IMG/VR virus record: IMGVR_UViG_3300027896_000052
Coordinates: 1-55,286 of that record
Reading direction: 5' to 3' (one strand)
DNA from: a virus
Length of the DNA stretch: 55,286 nucleotides
Each line of letters starts with the position of its first letter. The stretch's first letter is position 1. A program made the position numbers and the translations under genes. Below, piece by piece: positions 16,735 through 25,521 of the stretch. The notes under the pieces were generated by a model that saw nothing but the letters and a program-made list of their open reading frames with translations, searched no databases and had not been told where the DNA came from.

Positions 16735-17363
16735 GGGGCCAGAATGATGGCCTTCCGCCCGCAGAAGGGCCGGATCAGTTCATCGACCTCCCGGATCCCG
16801 GTCTTGTAAAGAGCCGCCGGGCCGCTGAAGGTGTAACTGTATTTCGAGATCGATTCCGAGCCCAGAAGATAATTCGTGTAGAGGGTCGGATCGTTCATGT
16901 ACTCGACCAGCATCCGGGCGGCTTTCTTTGCCCAGGCCGGTACGGGACTTCCGCAGGTCCCATCGATCCAGATGTTGTTATAACCCCGCGGGAAGATGAC
17001 CTCGCCATCCTGTATTTCGGAGAGTAGGTATTCAAGTTCGGGGCTGAAAGGCCCGGCGCCGCTCGTGCTCAGGTCAATGAAGATGCTCGAGGAATCGAAC
17101 GTGTACCAACTCGTATCGAGTACGATGCCGGAAACCCGGACGCGCGAGATCCCGGTGATCTTCTCCCGGATCGGGAGGAAGAGCCGGTTTTTTCCGTTTC
17201 CATTGATCTTGAGGAGAAAGGGTTTCGGATAATAGGACCGCTTCAGGGCCGCTTCGAGCCGGGCCTCGGCGACTTCGATGGCTTCCTGCTTTTCGGCATC
17301 CGTTGTCCCTGACGGCCAGTTCCCGATGTCGCTATCGCTTATGTAATTCCCGGAATAAGGCAT
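16731..17363 (-). CDS. Head-tail connector protein (gp6-like)
   Basis: 210 residues with ribosome site CGGAGGA. The N-terminal helices (AEKQEAIEVAEARLEAALKR), the central beta part and the C-terminal helix (PAWAKKAARMLVEYMNDP) match the gp6/gp15 connector pattern. It follows the capsid genes and a strong terminator. It probably forms the ring below the portal. Its stop overlaps the first gene of the glycan cassette by ATGA. Confidence 0.75.
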   Translation of the reverse strand: MPYSGNYISDSDIGNWPSGTTDAEKQEAIEVAEARLEAALKRSYYPKPFLLKINGNGKNRLFLPIREKITGISRVRVSGIVLDTSWYTFDSSSIFIDLSTSGAGPFSPELEYLLSEIQDGEVIFPRGYNNIWIDGTCGSPVPAWAKKAARMLVEYMNDPTLYTNYLLGSESISKYSYTFSGPAALYKTGIREVDELIRPFCGRKAIILAP

Positions 17364-17381
17364 CGTCGCGTCCTCCGTTCA

Positions 17382-17427
17382 TAAAAACAGCGGCGGGGGG
17401 TTTGTTCCCCGCCCCGCCCCCCGCCGC
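17382..17427 (-). terminator. GC-rich intrinsic terminator after capsid gene set
   Basis: On the minus strand an 11-bp perfect stem GCGGCGGGGGG/CCCCCCGCCGC (arms 17417-17427 and 17390-17400) has a 16-nt loop and is followed by TGTTTTTAT. It sits between the 248-residue capsid-associated gene and the connector gene. It should reduce transcription from the capsid promoter into connector, glycan and tail genes, separating high-level capsid expression from the rest. Confidence 0.85.
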
Positions 17428-17465
17428 CTCAGTCAAAAAAGGATAAGGAGGTTCTGACCCCCAGG

Positions 17466-18212
17466 TCAGACGATCCGGGCCATGACGGCCTTGACGTAGT
17501 CGACCGAGAGGTTCTTGGCGACCGCCTCTCCGTTCATGAGGCCGAATCCGGCCGAGAGCGGGACCCCGACAGGGAAACCCGTAGCGACTTCGCCCTGGGC
17601 CAAGACGATCCCGGCGTCCGTGAAGATGAACCAGCGGACCGTCCCGGCGCCGTCGTAATGGATGCCGAAGATCGCGTAGGTCGCGTTGACCGCGTCGATC
17701 AGGGTGTCCACATCGATGACGACCGTCGAGTCCTCGACGCCGAAGAAGATGCTGGCCGCGCCGTCATCCTTGTGGAAATAGACGCCGTGAGCCGTGCTGC
17801 CGCCCAGGTATTCCAGGTCGACCAGGCCGAAGAAGAAGTCCGACTGGACGACGTCGTTGATCTTGAACCGGCCCTCCAGGTAGACCGGAAATCCGGCCTG
17901 AAGGATGAAGCTCAGGGGCGACAGATACTGCGTCTTGTCGTTGTCGGCCGCGGCGTTCGTGATCAGGAGGATCCCATTCGCTCCGCTCGTGACGACGTTC
18001 GTCCCGGCGCCGGTCTTCGAGACCGTCCAGACCCCGGAGGCCGCTTCCAGGAAGTGGTCCTCGAGGCGGACCGCGCTTCGCAGGTCGACATAGTTCTTGA
18101 TGACGTCCCACTTGTCGTGGTTGATGTGCGTGTTCAGGGGGTAGAGGTCCATGAGATAAAGCTCCGGGACCGTCCCTCCCAACCCGTAATGCGGGAAGTG
18201 TTCGTTATCCAT
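17466..18212 (-). CDS. Capsid-associated (decoration-type) protein, beta-rich
   Basis: 248 residues; the start at 18212 has GGAGGG upstream and overlaps the previous gene by 8 bases. It lies two genes after the major capsid protein. The body looks like a jelly-roll or concanavalin-like domain (LEDHFLEAASGVWTVSKTG; GILLITNAAADNDKTQYLS; YLEGRFKINDVVQSDFFFGL). The N-terminal 45 residues (NEHFPHYGLGGTVPELYL) may anchor it. This resembles, in style, the variable tail-tip proteins, which raises a surface-binding role. No family named. Confidence 0.65.
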   Translation of the reverse strand: MDNEHFPHYGLGGTVPELYLMDLYPLNTHINHDKWDVIKNYVDLRSAVRLEDHFLEAASGVWTVSKTGAGTNVVTSGANGILLITNAAADNDKTQYLSPLSFILQAGFPVYLEGRFKINDVVQSDFFFGLVDLEYLGGSTAHGVYFHKDDGAASIFFGVEDSTVVIDVDTLIDAVNATYAIFGIHYDGAGTVRWFIFTDAGIVLAQGEVATGFPVGVPLSAGFGLMNGEAVAKNLSVDYVKAVMARIV

Positions 18213-18519
18213 TGGCTCCCTCCAGAAGCGAAACAAGATCGGCTTTCTTCATATGCATGAAGTTGGCCTTGGCTTTCCGCCGTGCCGCGAGGGTCCGAAG
18301 TTCATTGATTTTGAGCTTCCGATAATCCGACAATTTGAGTCGAGGCCGTTCACCTCCGAGCGGTTCCTGGACTTCGACTGTCAATAGCGGGAATTTCGAA
18401 AGCTCGATCAAAGCGAGATCTCCGGTCACCTCCCGGGTTTCGCGGGCGGCGATGTGGACGTTTCCGATGCAGGTGGGAAACTCCCGGGTCGGTCCCCAAT
18501 TCGTGACAAGGGCGCGCAT
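18205..18519 (-). CDS. Small capsid-region protein with SAP/Rho-N-like end
   Basis: 104 residues, 17 bases after the capsid gene. The C terminus (RLKLSDYRKLKINELRTLAA, then KADLVSLLEG) resembles the short helix-extended-helix of Rho-N or SAP domains that bind nucleic acid and are often present in head-completion proteins. The N-terminal half (FPTCIGNVHIAARETREVTG) is beta-like. Function unknown; a head-completion protein is likely by position. Confidence 0.65.
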   Translation of the reverse strand: MRALVTNWGPTREFPTCIGNVHIAARETREVTGDLALIELSKFPLLTVEVQEPLGGERPRLKLSDYRKLKINELRTLAARRKAKANFMHMKKADLVSLLEGANG

Positions 18520-18536
18520 CGGCTATTCAGTCCGGA

Positions 18537-19652
18537 TTAGCAGTTGTGCTCGAGGCAGCGGATCAGAACGACGGCGTTCGGATTCTCGAGGGCCAGATCG
18601 ACCCGCATCGAGTAGAAGATGTAGGTCGCCTCGTCCTCGGGCGCGCGCTTGCTCTCGAGTTTGATGTCCCGCTGGATCCCGACGATCAGGTTCCCCTTCG
18701 GGGTGAGCAGGACGTCCGTATAGTTCCCGGCGCCGAGGATTCCGTCGGTCGAAGGCGTGGCCGTCGGATCGCCGAGAGTCGTCGGCATGAGCGGGCAGTC
18801 CAGGATCGGGACCCGTCCGTACTGGGGAGTCATCTCCCCCTTGAACACGGCGTCCCCGATGGCCGTCGACCGCGCGCTTAGGGCTCCAAGATAATCCTGG
18901 GTCACGAGGTCGCTGTTGAGGAAGCTCATGTTCTTGAGCCCGTTTTGGGTTTTGTACTTGGAGGGCATGTTCTTGAGGGCCTGGTGGTACTTGAATTCCC
19001 AATTGTAGGGCTGGGTCGTGGCCTGTTCCGCGATCAGGCCGTCCATCGAAAAGTCGGAGCCCGACGTCCCGCCTTCGCAGGCGTTCAGGATGTGGGGCTC
19101 GCCGGCGACCGCGTTGTAATAGGCCCCGCCGATCGAGGAGTGGGTGATGCGGTACCGCCAGCCGTCCCACATGCCGCGGATGTCGTCGACCGGGAAGCCG
19201 TTGAGGCCGTGGGTCTCGGAGATCCAAAAGGCTTCCTCCAGCTCGTTGGCGATCTTCGCCGTGATGATCTTCATGAGCTGGTTCTTGTAGGCGTCGGCCG
19301 TGATCCCGACCGGCAGGTCCTCGAGGTCGTCGTCGAAGACGGTGATCGCCCCTCGGACCTTCTGGGTCGTCAGGGTGATCTTCGAGGAGACCCATTGCTT
19401 CTTGTACTTGGTCTCGTTGAATTGGGCTCCGGGATAGAGGAAGTGCCCGCTGCCGAAGCCGATCGCCCGGATCAGCTTCTGGGGCTTGCCCATGCGTTCG
19501 ATGCGGGCGTAGTCCTTCATGACCGACTCGTCGACCATGTAGTCGATGAAGCGGTCCGCCTCCTCCTCCGTGAGCGTGATCGTCGGGAGGGAGATGAGGT
19601 TGTACCCCTTCTCCATCTTGAACCGCTCGAGCAGTTTCTTGGTCGTATTCAT
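18537..19652 (-). CDS. Major capsid protein (HK97 fold, PBSX XkdG-type)
   Basis: 371 residues, after the scaffold gene and an AGGAG ribosome site. Expected features are present: an N-terminal helical arm, a spine helix with ITADAYKNQLMKIITAKIANEL, a TPQYGRVPILDCPLMP stretch, and the end LLTPKGNLIVGIQRDIKLES with MRVDLALENPNAVVLIRCLE, which is typical of HK97-fold capsids. Scaffold and protease genes precede it. Should be the most abundant virion protein. Confidence 0.88.
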   Translation of the reverse strand: MNTTKKLLERFKMEKGYNLISLPTITLTEEEADRFIDYMVDESVMKDYARIERMGKPQKLIRAIGFGSGHFLYPGAQFNETKYKKQWVSSKITLTTQKVRGAITVFDDDLEDLPVGITADAYKNQLMKIITAKIANELEEAFWISETHGLNGFPVDDIRGMWDGWRYRITHSSIGGAYYNAVAGEPHILNACEGGTSGSDFSMDGLIAEQATTQPYNWEFKYHQALKNMPSKYKTQNGLKNMSFLNSDLVTQDYLGALSARSTAIGDAVFKGEMTPQYGRVPILDCPLMPTTLGDPTATPSTDGILGAGNYTDVLLTPKGNLIVGIQRDIKLESKRAPEDEATYIFYSMRVDLALENPNAVVLIRCLEHNC

Positions 19653-19710
19653 GGTTTCGATACTCCTGTTGAGTTTGCTGGGTTAGCCGCCGTAAAGACT
19701 TTTTCCGCCC

Positions 19711-20508
19711 TTAGTCGGCGTCGTCCTCGGGCCCGCCGAGGGAAGGCCACAAAGGCCCTTCGACCTTCTTGATCGGCTTGCCGTCCTTGTCGAGTTCGGG
19801 CTCGTCGCTCTTGTCGCCATCCTGGCCCTTGATGCTCTTGGAGATCCCCCGGCTCTTTTTCAGGGCCGCGTTTTCGTCCTCGAGCTTCTTGAGCCGCGCC
19901 TCGATGGCGTCGTCCTTGTCCTTGGCGGCCTTCTCGAGCGCCGCCTTGGCGTCGACCTGGGCCTTCTCGCCGGCCTTGATGACGGCGATCAGCGCCTCGG
20001 GCTTGCCCTCGTACTTCTGCAGGGCCGGGTCCGCCCCATCGCCCGCGATCATCGCGTCCAGGATGTCCTGGGCCTTGGTCATCCCGTCCTCGATCATGGT
20101 CTTGAGCTTCACCAGCTCGGCCTTCGTGGCCTTGCTCAGGCGAGCTCCGACTTTTTCGAGGGTGACGTCTTCGCCCCCGCCATCGGACTTGTGAGCCGCG
20201 ACCGGAGCCGCGGCGGTTGTGGCGCCCCGGGCCAGGGTCTGGATGGCCGCGAGGACATCCTTGGGCATTTCGTCCGCATACTTCCCGAGCAGGCCGACCG
20301 CCATTTTGAGGGCCTTTTGGGCTTCCTCGGACATAGCGCCCGCCTTCTCGAGCTCCTCGGCCGTCAGCTCGAGGCCGATCGACTTCAGGATTTCGATGAG
20401 TTTGTCCATGGTGTGCTTCCTTTTGATGATAGAGAATTTTTTACGGTTCGCGGCGGCATCGACCAGGCTGATCTCTTCCACCTCGATGTCCGTTAGCTTT
20501 CGAGCCAT
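19711..20508 (-). CDS. Scaffold protein with XkdF-like N terminus
   Basis: 265 residues; the start at 20508 has an AGGAG ribosome site. The N terminus (KLTDIEVEEISLVDAAANRK) is the signature opening of prohead protease/XkdF proteins, but the protein then becomes a long Ala/Lys/Glu-rich coiled coil (KAQVDAKAALEKAAKDKDDA, DAIEARLKKLEDENAALKKS) typical of scaffolds. The C-terminal 45 residues are acidic and Pro-rich. Likely the internal scaffold cleaved by the upstream protease. It is the first gene after an internal promoter. Confidence 0.78.
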   Translation of the reverse strand: MARKLTDIEVEEISLVDAAANRKKFSIIKRKHTMDKLIEILKSIGLELTAEELEKAGAMSEEAQKALKMAVGLLGKYADEMPKDVLAAIQTLARGATTAAAPVAAHKSDGGGEDVTLEKVGARLSKATKAELVKLKTMIEDGMTKAQDILDAMIAGDGADPALQKYEGKPEALIAVIKAGEKAQVDAKAALEKAAKDKDDAIEARLKKLEDENAALKKSRGISKSIKGQDGDKSDEPELDKDGKPIKKVEGPLWPSLGGPEDDAD

Positions 20509-20660
20509 GCAGGGGCTCCTCTCTCGTCGTTTCGGGATTCCCCCTGCAGGTTGCCGGCGGGTGATCCGGCTGCGTCCTCGAAGGCTCAACGTCGCGGCGC
20601 CGCGTCATTGCGACCGGCCCGCATCTTGACCGTCAGGTCCAGCGGTCCTTGTTCGGCTCC

Positions 20661-20689
20661 AAAATAGGGCCGATCTATACCGATGTCAA
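20661..20689 (-). promoter_or_regulatory. Internal promoter before scaffold and capsid genes
   Basis: Minus-strand TTGACA (20689-20684), a 17-base spacer, and TATTTT (20666-20661). It lies in the 206-base gap between the protease-domain gene and the scaffold gene, one of the few gaps in the operon. It matches the consensus of the other promoters here. It would lift scaffold and capsid expression, ending at the terminator near 17.4 kb. Confidence 0.8.
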
Positions 20690-20714
20690 GGAATATTTTT
20701 TTGGGAGGCCGACG

Positions 20715-23111
20715 TCAGTCTGCTTTTTTGGTCCAAACCGCCGCGGCCTTCCGCGCGGTCCCGCCCATGGAGAAGCCCGTGAGCTTTCCGCTCTGGACTT
20801 CCCCCCAAATCTCGGGATCCGTGACCTTGATCATCATCCACCACGAGCCGGCTTTAATGATCTCTGTCCCTTTTTTCATGTCGGCTTCGGGTTGGAAGCT
20901 CTCCAGGATCGGGAAATAATGGGCCGTCCCTTTGTGCATGACCTTGATCCGATTCGGATTTTTGGCGTAGCGTTCCATGAAGGAATACATCGCCGCGGTG
21001 ATCTCGGCGGCCGTGGTCATGTCGCCCTGGGTATCGACGGCGTTCGGTTCGTAGATGATCCCCCCGCAGATCTGCTGGGCGGCATCGACTTTCCGGATCT
21101 GGAAGACGAGGCGCTTCGAGAACCAGGCCCGCTTCTCCGTGCCCTCTGCCTTTTTGAATTCGGGCGGCTCCTTCTCAAATTCCGCATAATGGGATTTCAG
21201 GTGGTCATAGATCCCGGATCTGTCGGCGACCGGGACGGAGATCTGGGTGCGTCCGCCCTGAAGGGCCGCCATCGCAGCCGCGACGCCCCGCCAGACCGCC
21301 TTCAGACCGTCGGCGTGGTGATGGGGCAGCTTGTAACTCCCTTTGTTGTCCGGAGCTGCAGGATCGACCCATGCACAGATCTTCGCCAGCGTCTCGACGT
21401 CGGCAGCCGCGACCTCGGCGCCAGCGTCCCAGGCCTCAGCCTCCGGAGCCGTCCCATAATCGTGATAGGGGATGACGCCGGCCGCGGCTTTCCCAAAAGG
21501 CTTGGGGGCATGAGCCTCGGCCCAGGTCTTCGCCTTCTCCTCCGTCCATTTGTTCTTGTCGAAGAGGTAGGCCTGGATGTGGGTCGTCCCGCTATTGTCG
21601 GCGGTAAGGTTCCCGATGACGGCTTTGATCCCAAGATCTGCCGAGAGATCGATTATCCGAAACGAATCTTGGGCGAAATCGGCGGGATCCGTGATGCGGA
21701 CCCGGACGTATGCATCGGTCGTCCGGGCCTCGAATTTGTGCATTTTCACCATCTTACGGGCTTCGATTGCTCCATCTGCCCAGGCCGCCTCCTCCTCGAT
21801 CAGATCGAGAACATGTTGAGATGATGGCAGGGTCCGCTTTTTGATATGGCTATCGACCCAGGCTTGGGCGGCTTCCATCGTCCATTTCGTTTTGTCGAAA
21901 AGGTAGGTTGCGATCTGGTGATCGGTCACATCCTCGAGGGCTTTGATCCCCTGGGCCTCGCTCAGGATGATCGTCCGGATTTCATGACCCGCCGGGATGG
22001 CCCGGACCGGGATCCGGCGCAGGGTCATGGTCGTTTCGGGTTTGGCGATGACTTCCTGAGCCGCCTTGTCCGCGCGGAGCCGGTCTCGGAATGTCGTCTC
22101 TTTCATCAGTTCGATATTTTCTTTCGTGTCCATGGATGCCTCCCGTTTTTCGGTTTGAATATCATCTTGCGGGATGTTCTCACCAGACCCGCCAGGATTT
22201 CCTTCATCGATCGCCAAGGCCGAGGGATCGATCTTTTCGATCGGATCCTCATCCTTGCCCTTGCCCAACTCGACCGCCGGATCCGGACCGCCGCCGGGTG
22301 AGTTCGGCTTATTGCAGATGCCGCCGACCGGCTCCTCGTCGCCGCAGATAATACATCGGGGATGGCCATTCGGATGCGTCCACTTCGCGGGCTCGAATTT
22401 GTGTACGCCTTTGGCTTTCGCGCTCTTTGCGCTCTCTCGGATGACGGCGCTCTCGGCTTCGAAGCTCGCTTTTTCCGCCGGCGTCAGGGCTTTCCCGATC
22501 TCGAATTCAGCGTTCCCGTCGCCTCCGTTGCCGGGTACGATTTTATTCGTCGGTTTGGGCCGGAGGACTAGGTCGAAGACCGGCATATGGCTTCTGCCAC
22601 AGCCGGCGTGTTCGTAGGCAACCTGGATATCCTTCCCCGTTTCCTGCAGGGCCTTGGCCAGGCAGGCTTCGAGGGTCGCCGAGCTGTAGAAGATCCCGCG
22701 GTCTGTCCTTCCCGCCTTGATGACCACCTGGACGGCCGAGGCCTCCCGGGGATTTTTAATGAAGTCCCCGGTGATCGCCACGTAATCGTTCGCCAGCACG
22801 ATGTCGCCGAGCCCGGGAACATCCAGGCTCCAGAGCCCCTTCCGGACGACCCGGTCTTTCACCAGGCGATCGATCTCGCGTTCGCCCGAAATCGGAAGTC
22901 CGCGGCGAGTCATCTCAACCCGGAGCTCGACGTACCGGCTCAAGAAATCGCATTTCGCCATTCCGCGGATTTGATCTGTCGCCGGGTCATGGAAGAATCG
23001 ATCGAAAAGCTGGACGAAGCGGAAACGAAAATCTCGCAGCTCTCCATCATCCATGGCCTTGAAGGTCTCGGCCTTCGCTTCTTCGATGAGGTGTTTAAAT
23101 TTGGCCGGCAT
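20715..23111 (-). CDS. Multidomain prohead protein with C-terminal XkdF-type protease
   Basis: 798 residues. The C-terminal 120 residues match putative phage protease XkdF: GGIIYEPNAVDTQGD, a His in RIKVMHKGTAHYFPI, GSWWMMIKVTDPEIWGEV and the serine in LTGFSMGGTARK. The His and Ser are the likely catalytic pair. The N-terminal part (about 1-230) has a separate fold, then a zinc-knuckle-like CIICGDEEPVGGICNKP. Two copies of a repeat (YLFDKTKWTMEAAQAWVDSH and YLFDKNKWTEEKAKTWAEAH) lie in the middle. Probably cleaves scaffold and capsid arms during maturation. Unusually long for XkdF. Confidence 0.78.
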   Translation of the reverse strand: MPAKFKHLIEEAKAETFKAMDDGELRDFRFRFVQLFDRFFHDPATDQIRGMAKCDFLSRYVELRVEMTRRGLPISGEREIDRLVKDRVVRKGLWSLDVPGLGDIVLANDYVAITGDFIKNPREASAVQVVIKAGRTDRGIFYSSATLEACLAKALQETGKDIQVAYEHAGCGRSHMPVFDLVLRPKPTNKIVPGNGGDGNAEFEIGKALTPAEKASFEAESAVIRESAKSAKAKGVHKFEPAKWTHPNGHPRCIICGDEEPVGGICNKPNSPGGGPDPAVELGKGKDEDPIEKIDPSALAIDEGNPGGSGENIPQDDIQTEKREASMDTKENIELMKETTFRDRLRADKAAQEVIAKPETTMTLRRIPVRAIPAGHEIRTIILSEAQGIKALEDVTDHQIATYLFDKTKWTMEAAQAWVDSHIKKRTLPSSQHVLDLIEEEAAWADGAIEARKMVKMHKFEARTTDAYVRVRITDPADFAQDSFRIIDLSADLGIKAVIGNLTADNSGTTHIQAYLFDKNKWTEEKAKTWAEAHAPKPFGKAAAGVIPYHDYGTAPEAEAWDAGAEVAAADVETLAKICAWVDPAAPDNKGSYKLPHHHADGLKAVWRGVAAAMAALQGGRTQISVPVADRSGIYDHLKSHYAEFEKEPPEFKKAEGTEKRAWFSKRLVFQIRKVDAAQQICGGIIYEPNAVDTQGDMTTAAEITAAMYSFMERYAKNPNRIKVMHKGTAHYFPILESFQPEADMKKGTEIIKAGSWWMMIKVTDPEIWGEVQSGKLTGFSMGGTARKAAAVWTKKAD

Positions 23112-24210
23112 CCCCTCCCCCTTCCCCTCGAGGGATCTCTTCTCCCATTTTCAGACCTTCCATGAAATCGCAGGTCGAGACCGCCGAGCATCGGAGGATT
23201 GTCAACCAGCCGTGCTTCTTCCACCAGCAGCAAGCCTGCTTTTCAAAAAGCGGGGATCCACATTCCGGACATTTTCGATTTGGATCGGCCGGCCCGATCC
23301 GTCCCTGGAGTTCGATATGCTCCCGGGCGAGTTTCAGGATATAGGCGGCGATGGCTTCCGGCTTCAGGTGGTGCTCATAATAATCTCGGCCAGCCTCCTC
23401 GACTGTCTTGCGATCGGCCGGCCGCTCGAGCCATTCCTGCATGATCGCCGTCGCGTTCGAGAAGTCCGGGGCGACCTCGATGAAGGCGCCGGTCAGGGGA
23501 AAAGCCACGGCGACCGTGAGAGGCGGGGCGATGAGGGCCGTGCCGATGCCGAAGGTTTCGGTATGCCGCCAGGTCCAGGGCCCGATCCCAGGCGCCGTGA
23601 CGTTCAGGTCGGCCCTGGCGATCGCCTGGCAATACTGGACAGCCGTGAGTTTCGGGCCCCAAAGGGCTTGGGGGACCTCCGGGCGGTTCGACCTGCCCGA
23701 TACCCCGGCTAAGATCGTCTTCCCCTTGGGCGCCTTGACAGCCTTCGTCGCCGCGACCGCCTTGCATCGGACCTCGTAGGCCGTAGACCGCAGCAGGGCG
23801 ATGGCGGCGTAGAGGCGAATGCCGCTGGCCCGGATGGCCCGATATTCCGCGAGGCCGTCCATGAGATGCGGCCCGCAGGCGATCCCTATCGGGTAGAAAT
23901 CGGGTCGCCCGGCATCCTCGTGGGTCAGGTTCATCTTGAGATAGATATCATCCTTCGCCATGACCTCCGGGTGGATTACGTGAGGAAAATCGGCGAAGTC
24001 GTACCAGGCCCTCATCATCCTGTCTTCGTCCTCGACCTGGATCGGGATGACGCCCTTACCCTCGAATCCCAGGGCTCCATGGACCATCGCCAGGAGGGCC
24101 TTGTCTTCCTTGAAGTCGATCCCTTTGGTCTGGTAGAAACCGCTGCGTAGAAAATGGGCGTAAAATTCTGCTCCATGGCCACAGGTCGGAGGCATCCGGA
24201 CTTTAAGCAT
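23095..24210 (-). CDS. Glycosyltransferase-like protein with C-terminal zinc ribbon
   Basis: 371 residues. The region near 220-315 resembles the C-terminal half of spore-coat/GT1-2 type glycosyltransferases: ETFGIGTALIAPPLTVAVAF, GAFIEVAPDFSNATAIMQEW, then ADRKTVEEAGRDYYEHHLKP. The end carries CPECGSPLFEKQACCWWKK, a zinc-ribbon-like Cys set. The N terminus (PPTCGHGAEFYAHFLRSGF) is also Cys/His-bearing. It sits between the MuF-like and protease genes, an odd place for a glycosyltransferase. The link is a weak pattern match. Confidence 0.5.
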   Translation of the reverse strand: MLKVRMPPTCGHGAEFYAHFLRSGFYQTKGIDFKEDKALLAMVHGALGFEGKGVIPIQVEDEDRMMRAWYDFADFPHVIHPEVMAKDDIYLKMNLTHEDAGRPDFYPIGIACGPHLMDGLAEYRAIRASGIRLYAAIALLRSTAYEVRCKAVAATKAVKAPKGKTILAGVSGRSNRPEVPQALWGPKLTAVQYCQAIARADLNVTAPGIGPWTWRHTETFGIGTALIAPPLTVAVAFPLTGAFIEVAPDFSNATAIMQEWLERPADRKTVEEAGRDYYEHHLKPEAIAAYILKLAREHIELQGRIGPADPNRKCPECGSPLFEKQACCWWKKHGWLTILRCSAVSTCDFMEGLKMGEEIPRGEGGGDAGQI

Positions 24211-25279
24211 GGCGAGTCCTCCTCGAGCGGGTGAGTCTCTGCGGTCGAGATCGTTTTACCAATCGCTTCCTGACCCGGCCTGAAAACTGCGAAACGGTCT
24301 TTTTGTCAAACTGAGCTTTTTGCTTGGCCATCATCTGGACTTCCTCGGCTGGGATCTGGGTATCTCCCTCGTCTGGGCCCTCGGCATAAACCCAGGTCCC
24401 CTCACAATTTGGATGAGCGGGCAGGACGCCCTCGGCATCATCGACTGAATAGATCGACCCATTATCTTCCCGGCATTCATCAGGATCCCCAACTGGATCT
24501 TCGACGCGCTCGAGGTACTTGATGTCGTTTTCTTTATAGGCCGAGCGGATCCCCTCATTTAGGGCATAGGAGGTTTCCGTCCGGGCGATCGTGTCCGTCC
24601 GGTAGGCCAGGAGCCGATCCGCGTACCGGCCGGCCCGCTCATCAGCCGTCTCTTCGTCCATCCCGCCATCGACGAGCTTCGACCAATAATTCCCGACGGC
24701 TGCCGTTTGCTTTTCTGTGAGTCCGACTACATTGTTCGTTCGCAGATCCCGAGCGATCGCCTGGTTCGATTTGCCGTTGACGATCCGCGGGGCGATGAAG
24801 CCGATGATGCCCTGGCGGGTCCGCTCCGTGATCTCCGTGATGAGTTCGCCCGTGTGTTCGAGGCTCCACTTGTAGGCCGCCTCCGGCTGCGGGCCCTTGA
24901 GCGGAATGTATGGCCCGGGGCTACTTCCGCCGACGTCCTTGGCCATTCGGGAGGCCTTGAATTTGGCTACCTTGGGCATGGCCAGCTCCCAGCCGGTACC
25001 GTGCCCCAGGTCAATCGATGAAAGAAAGATCCGACGGCCTTGATCCTCGACCCATTTCCAGTCGATCAGGTTGTCCGCGATTTCCGTAGCCGTCTTTCCC
25101 TTGAGGCCCGCCTTGATCTTGGTATTCAGTACCTTCCGAATCATCATCATCCAGGCAGCCGACGCCAGCGTCATCCGCCGGCGTATGGACCTGGCCGCCT
25201 GCTTTTTCTGACGGATGATCTCATGCCGGCGAGCATTCGTCAGTTTCTTCCGGATCGAAATGAGCTCGGTCAGGTCCAT
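24203..25279 (-). CDS. MuF-like head morphogenesis protein
   Basis: 358 residues; the start at 25279 overlaps the previous stop (TAATG). The SPP1 gp7/MuF pattern is clear: a helical N-terminal part, then ADRLLAYRTDTIARTETSYA with NEGIRSAYKEN, followed by RVEDPVGDPDECREDNGSIY and PAHPNCEGTWVY (the conserved Asp-Cys/His-Pro-Cys of the family). It binds the portal inside the head. Near the C terminus is the octapeptide QFDKKTVS, which the terminase tail also contains, encoded by the same 24-base sequence. Confidence 0.85.
   Translation of the reverse strand: MDLTELISIRKKLTNARRHEIIRQKKQAARSIRRRMTLASAAWMMMIRKVLNTKIKAGLKGKTATEIADNLIDWKWVEDQGRRIFLSSIDLGHGTGWELAMPKVAKFKASRMAKDVGGSSPGPYIPLKGPQPEAAYKWSLEHTGELITEITERTRQGIIGFIAPRIVNGKSNQAIARDLRTNNVVGLTEKQTAAVGNYWSKLVDGGMDEETADERAGRYADRLLAYRTDTIARTETSYALNEGIRSAYKENDIKYLERVEDPVGDPDECREDNGSIYSVDDAEGVLPAHPNCEGTWVYAEGPDEGDTQIPAEEVQMMAKQKAQFDKKTVSQFSGRVRKRLVKRSRPQRLTRSRRTRHA
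24291..24314. repeat. 24-bp exact repeat, copy in the MuF-like gene
   Basis: The same 24 bases occur at 29192-29215 in the terminase gene, in the same strand and reading frame, encoding QFDKKTVS in both. Flanks are unrelated on both sides. A 24-base match is far beyond chance in 55 kb. Confidence 0.9.
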
Positions 25280-25521
25280 TATCTTTTCTTCCGTTTCGGG
25301 TAGATTCTGATCGTCCGCCCGTCTTCCAATTCGATCTCTCCCCAAATCTTCCCATGGCCGCAGCAGGAACCGCGCATATTGATCCCGGCTTCTTGGAAGG
25401 CTCGAACGATCGGGGCGATGCACTTATCGATCTTCATTCTTTTCCACTTGGCCCGACCCGAGCAGGACAGGTCAGCCGGGATCCTGATGCGTACCAATTC
25501 GTGAGTCCCCCATTTACACAT
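25279..25521 (-). CDS. Small Cys-rich protein
   Basis: 80 residues, overlapping its neighbours by 3-8 bases. Cysteines occur in MCKWGTHE, DLSCSGRAKWKR, KIDKCIAPIVRAFQ and MRGSCCGHGKIWGEIELEDG, suggesting a zinc or metal site. The last segment (GEIELEDGRTIRIYPKRKKR) is beta then basic. Similar small proteins recur in phage genomes but I cannot name a function. Confidence 0.75.
   Translation of the reverse strand: MCKWGTHELVRIRIPADLSCSGRAKWKRMKIDKCIAPIVRAFQEAGINMRGSCCGHGKIWGEIELEDGRTIRIYPKRKKR

Noticed and set aside
24291-24314. TTGACA inside the 24-bp repeat read as a promoter
   Set aside because: Neither copy has a -10 box at 16-18 bases (TTTTCA and ATTTCA), and both lie inside coding sequence.
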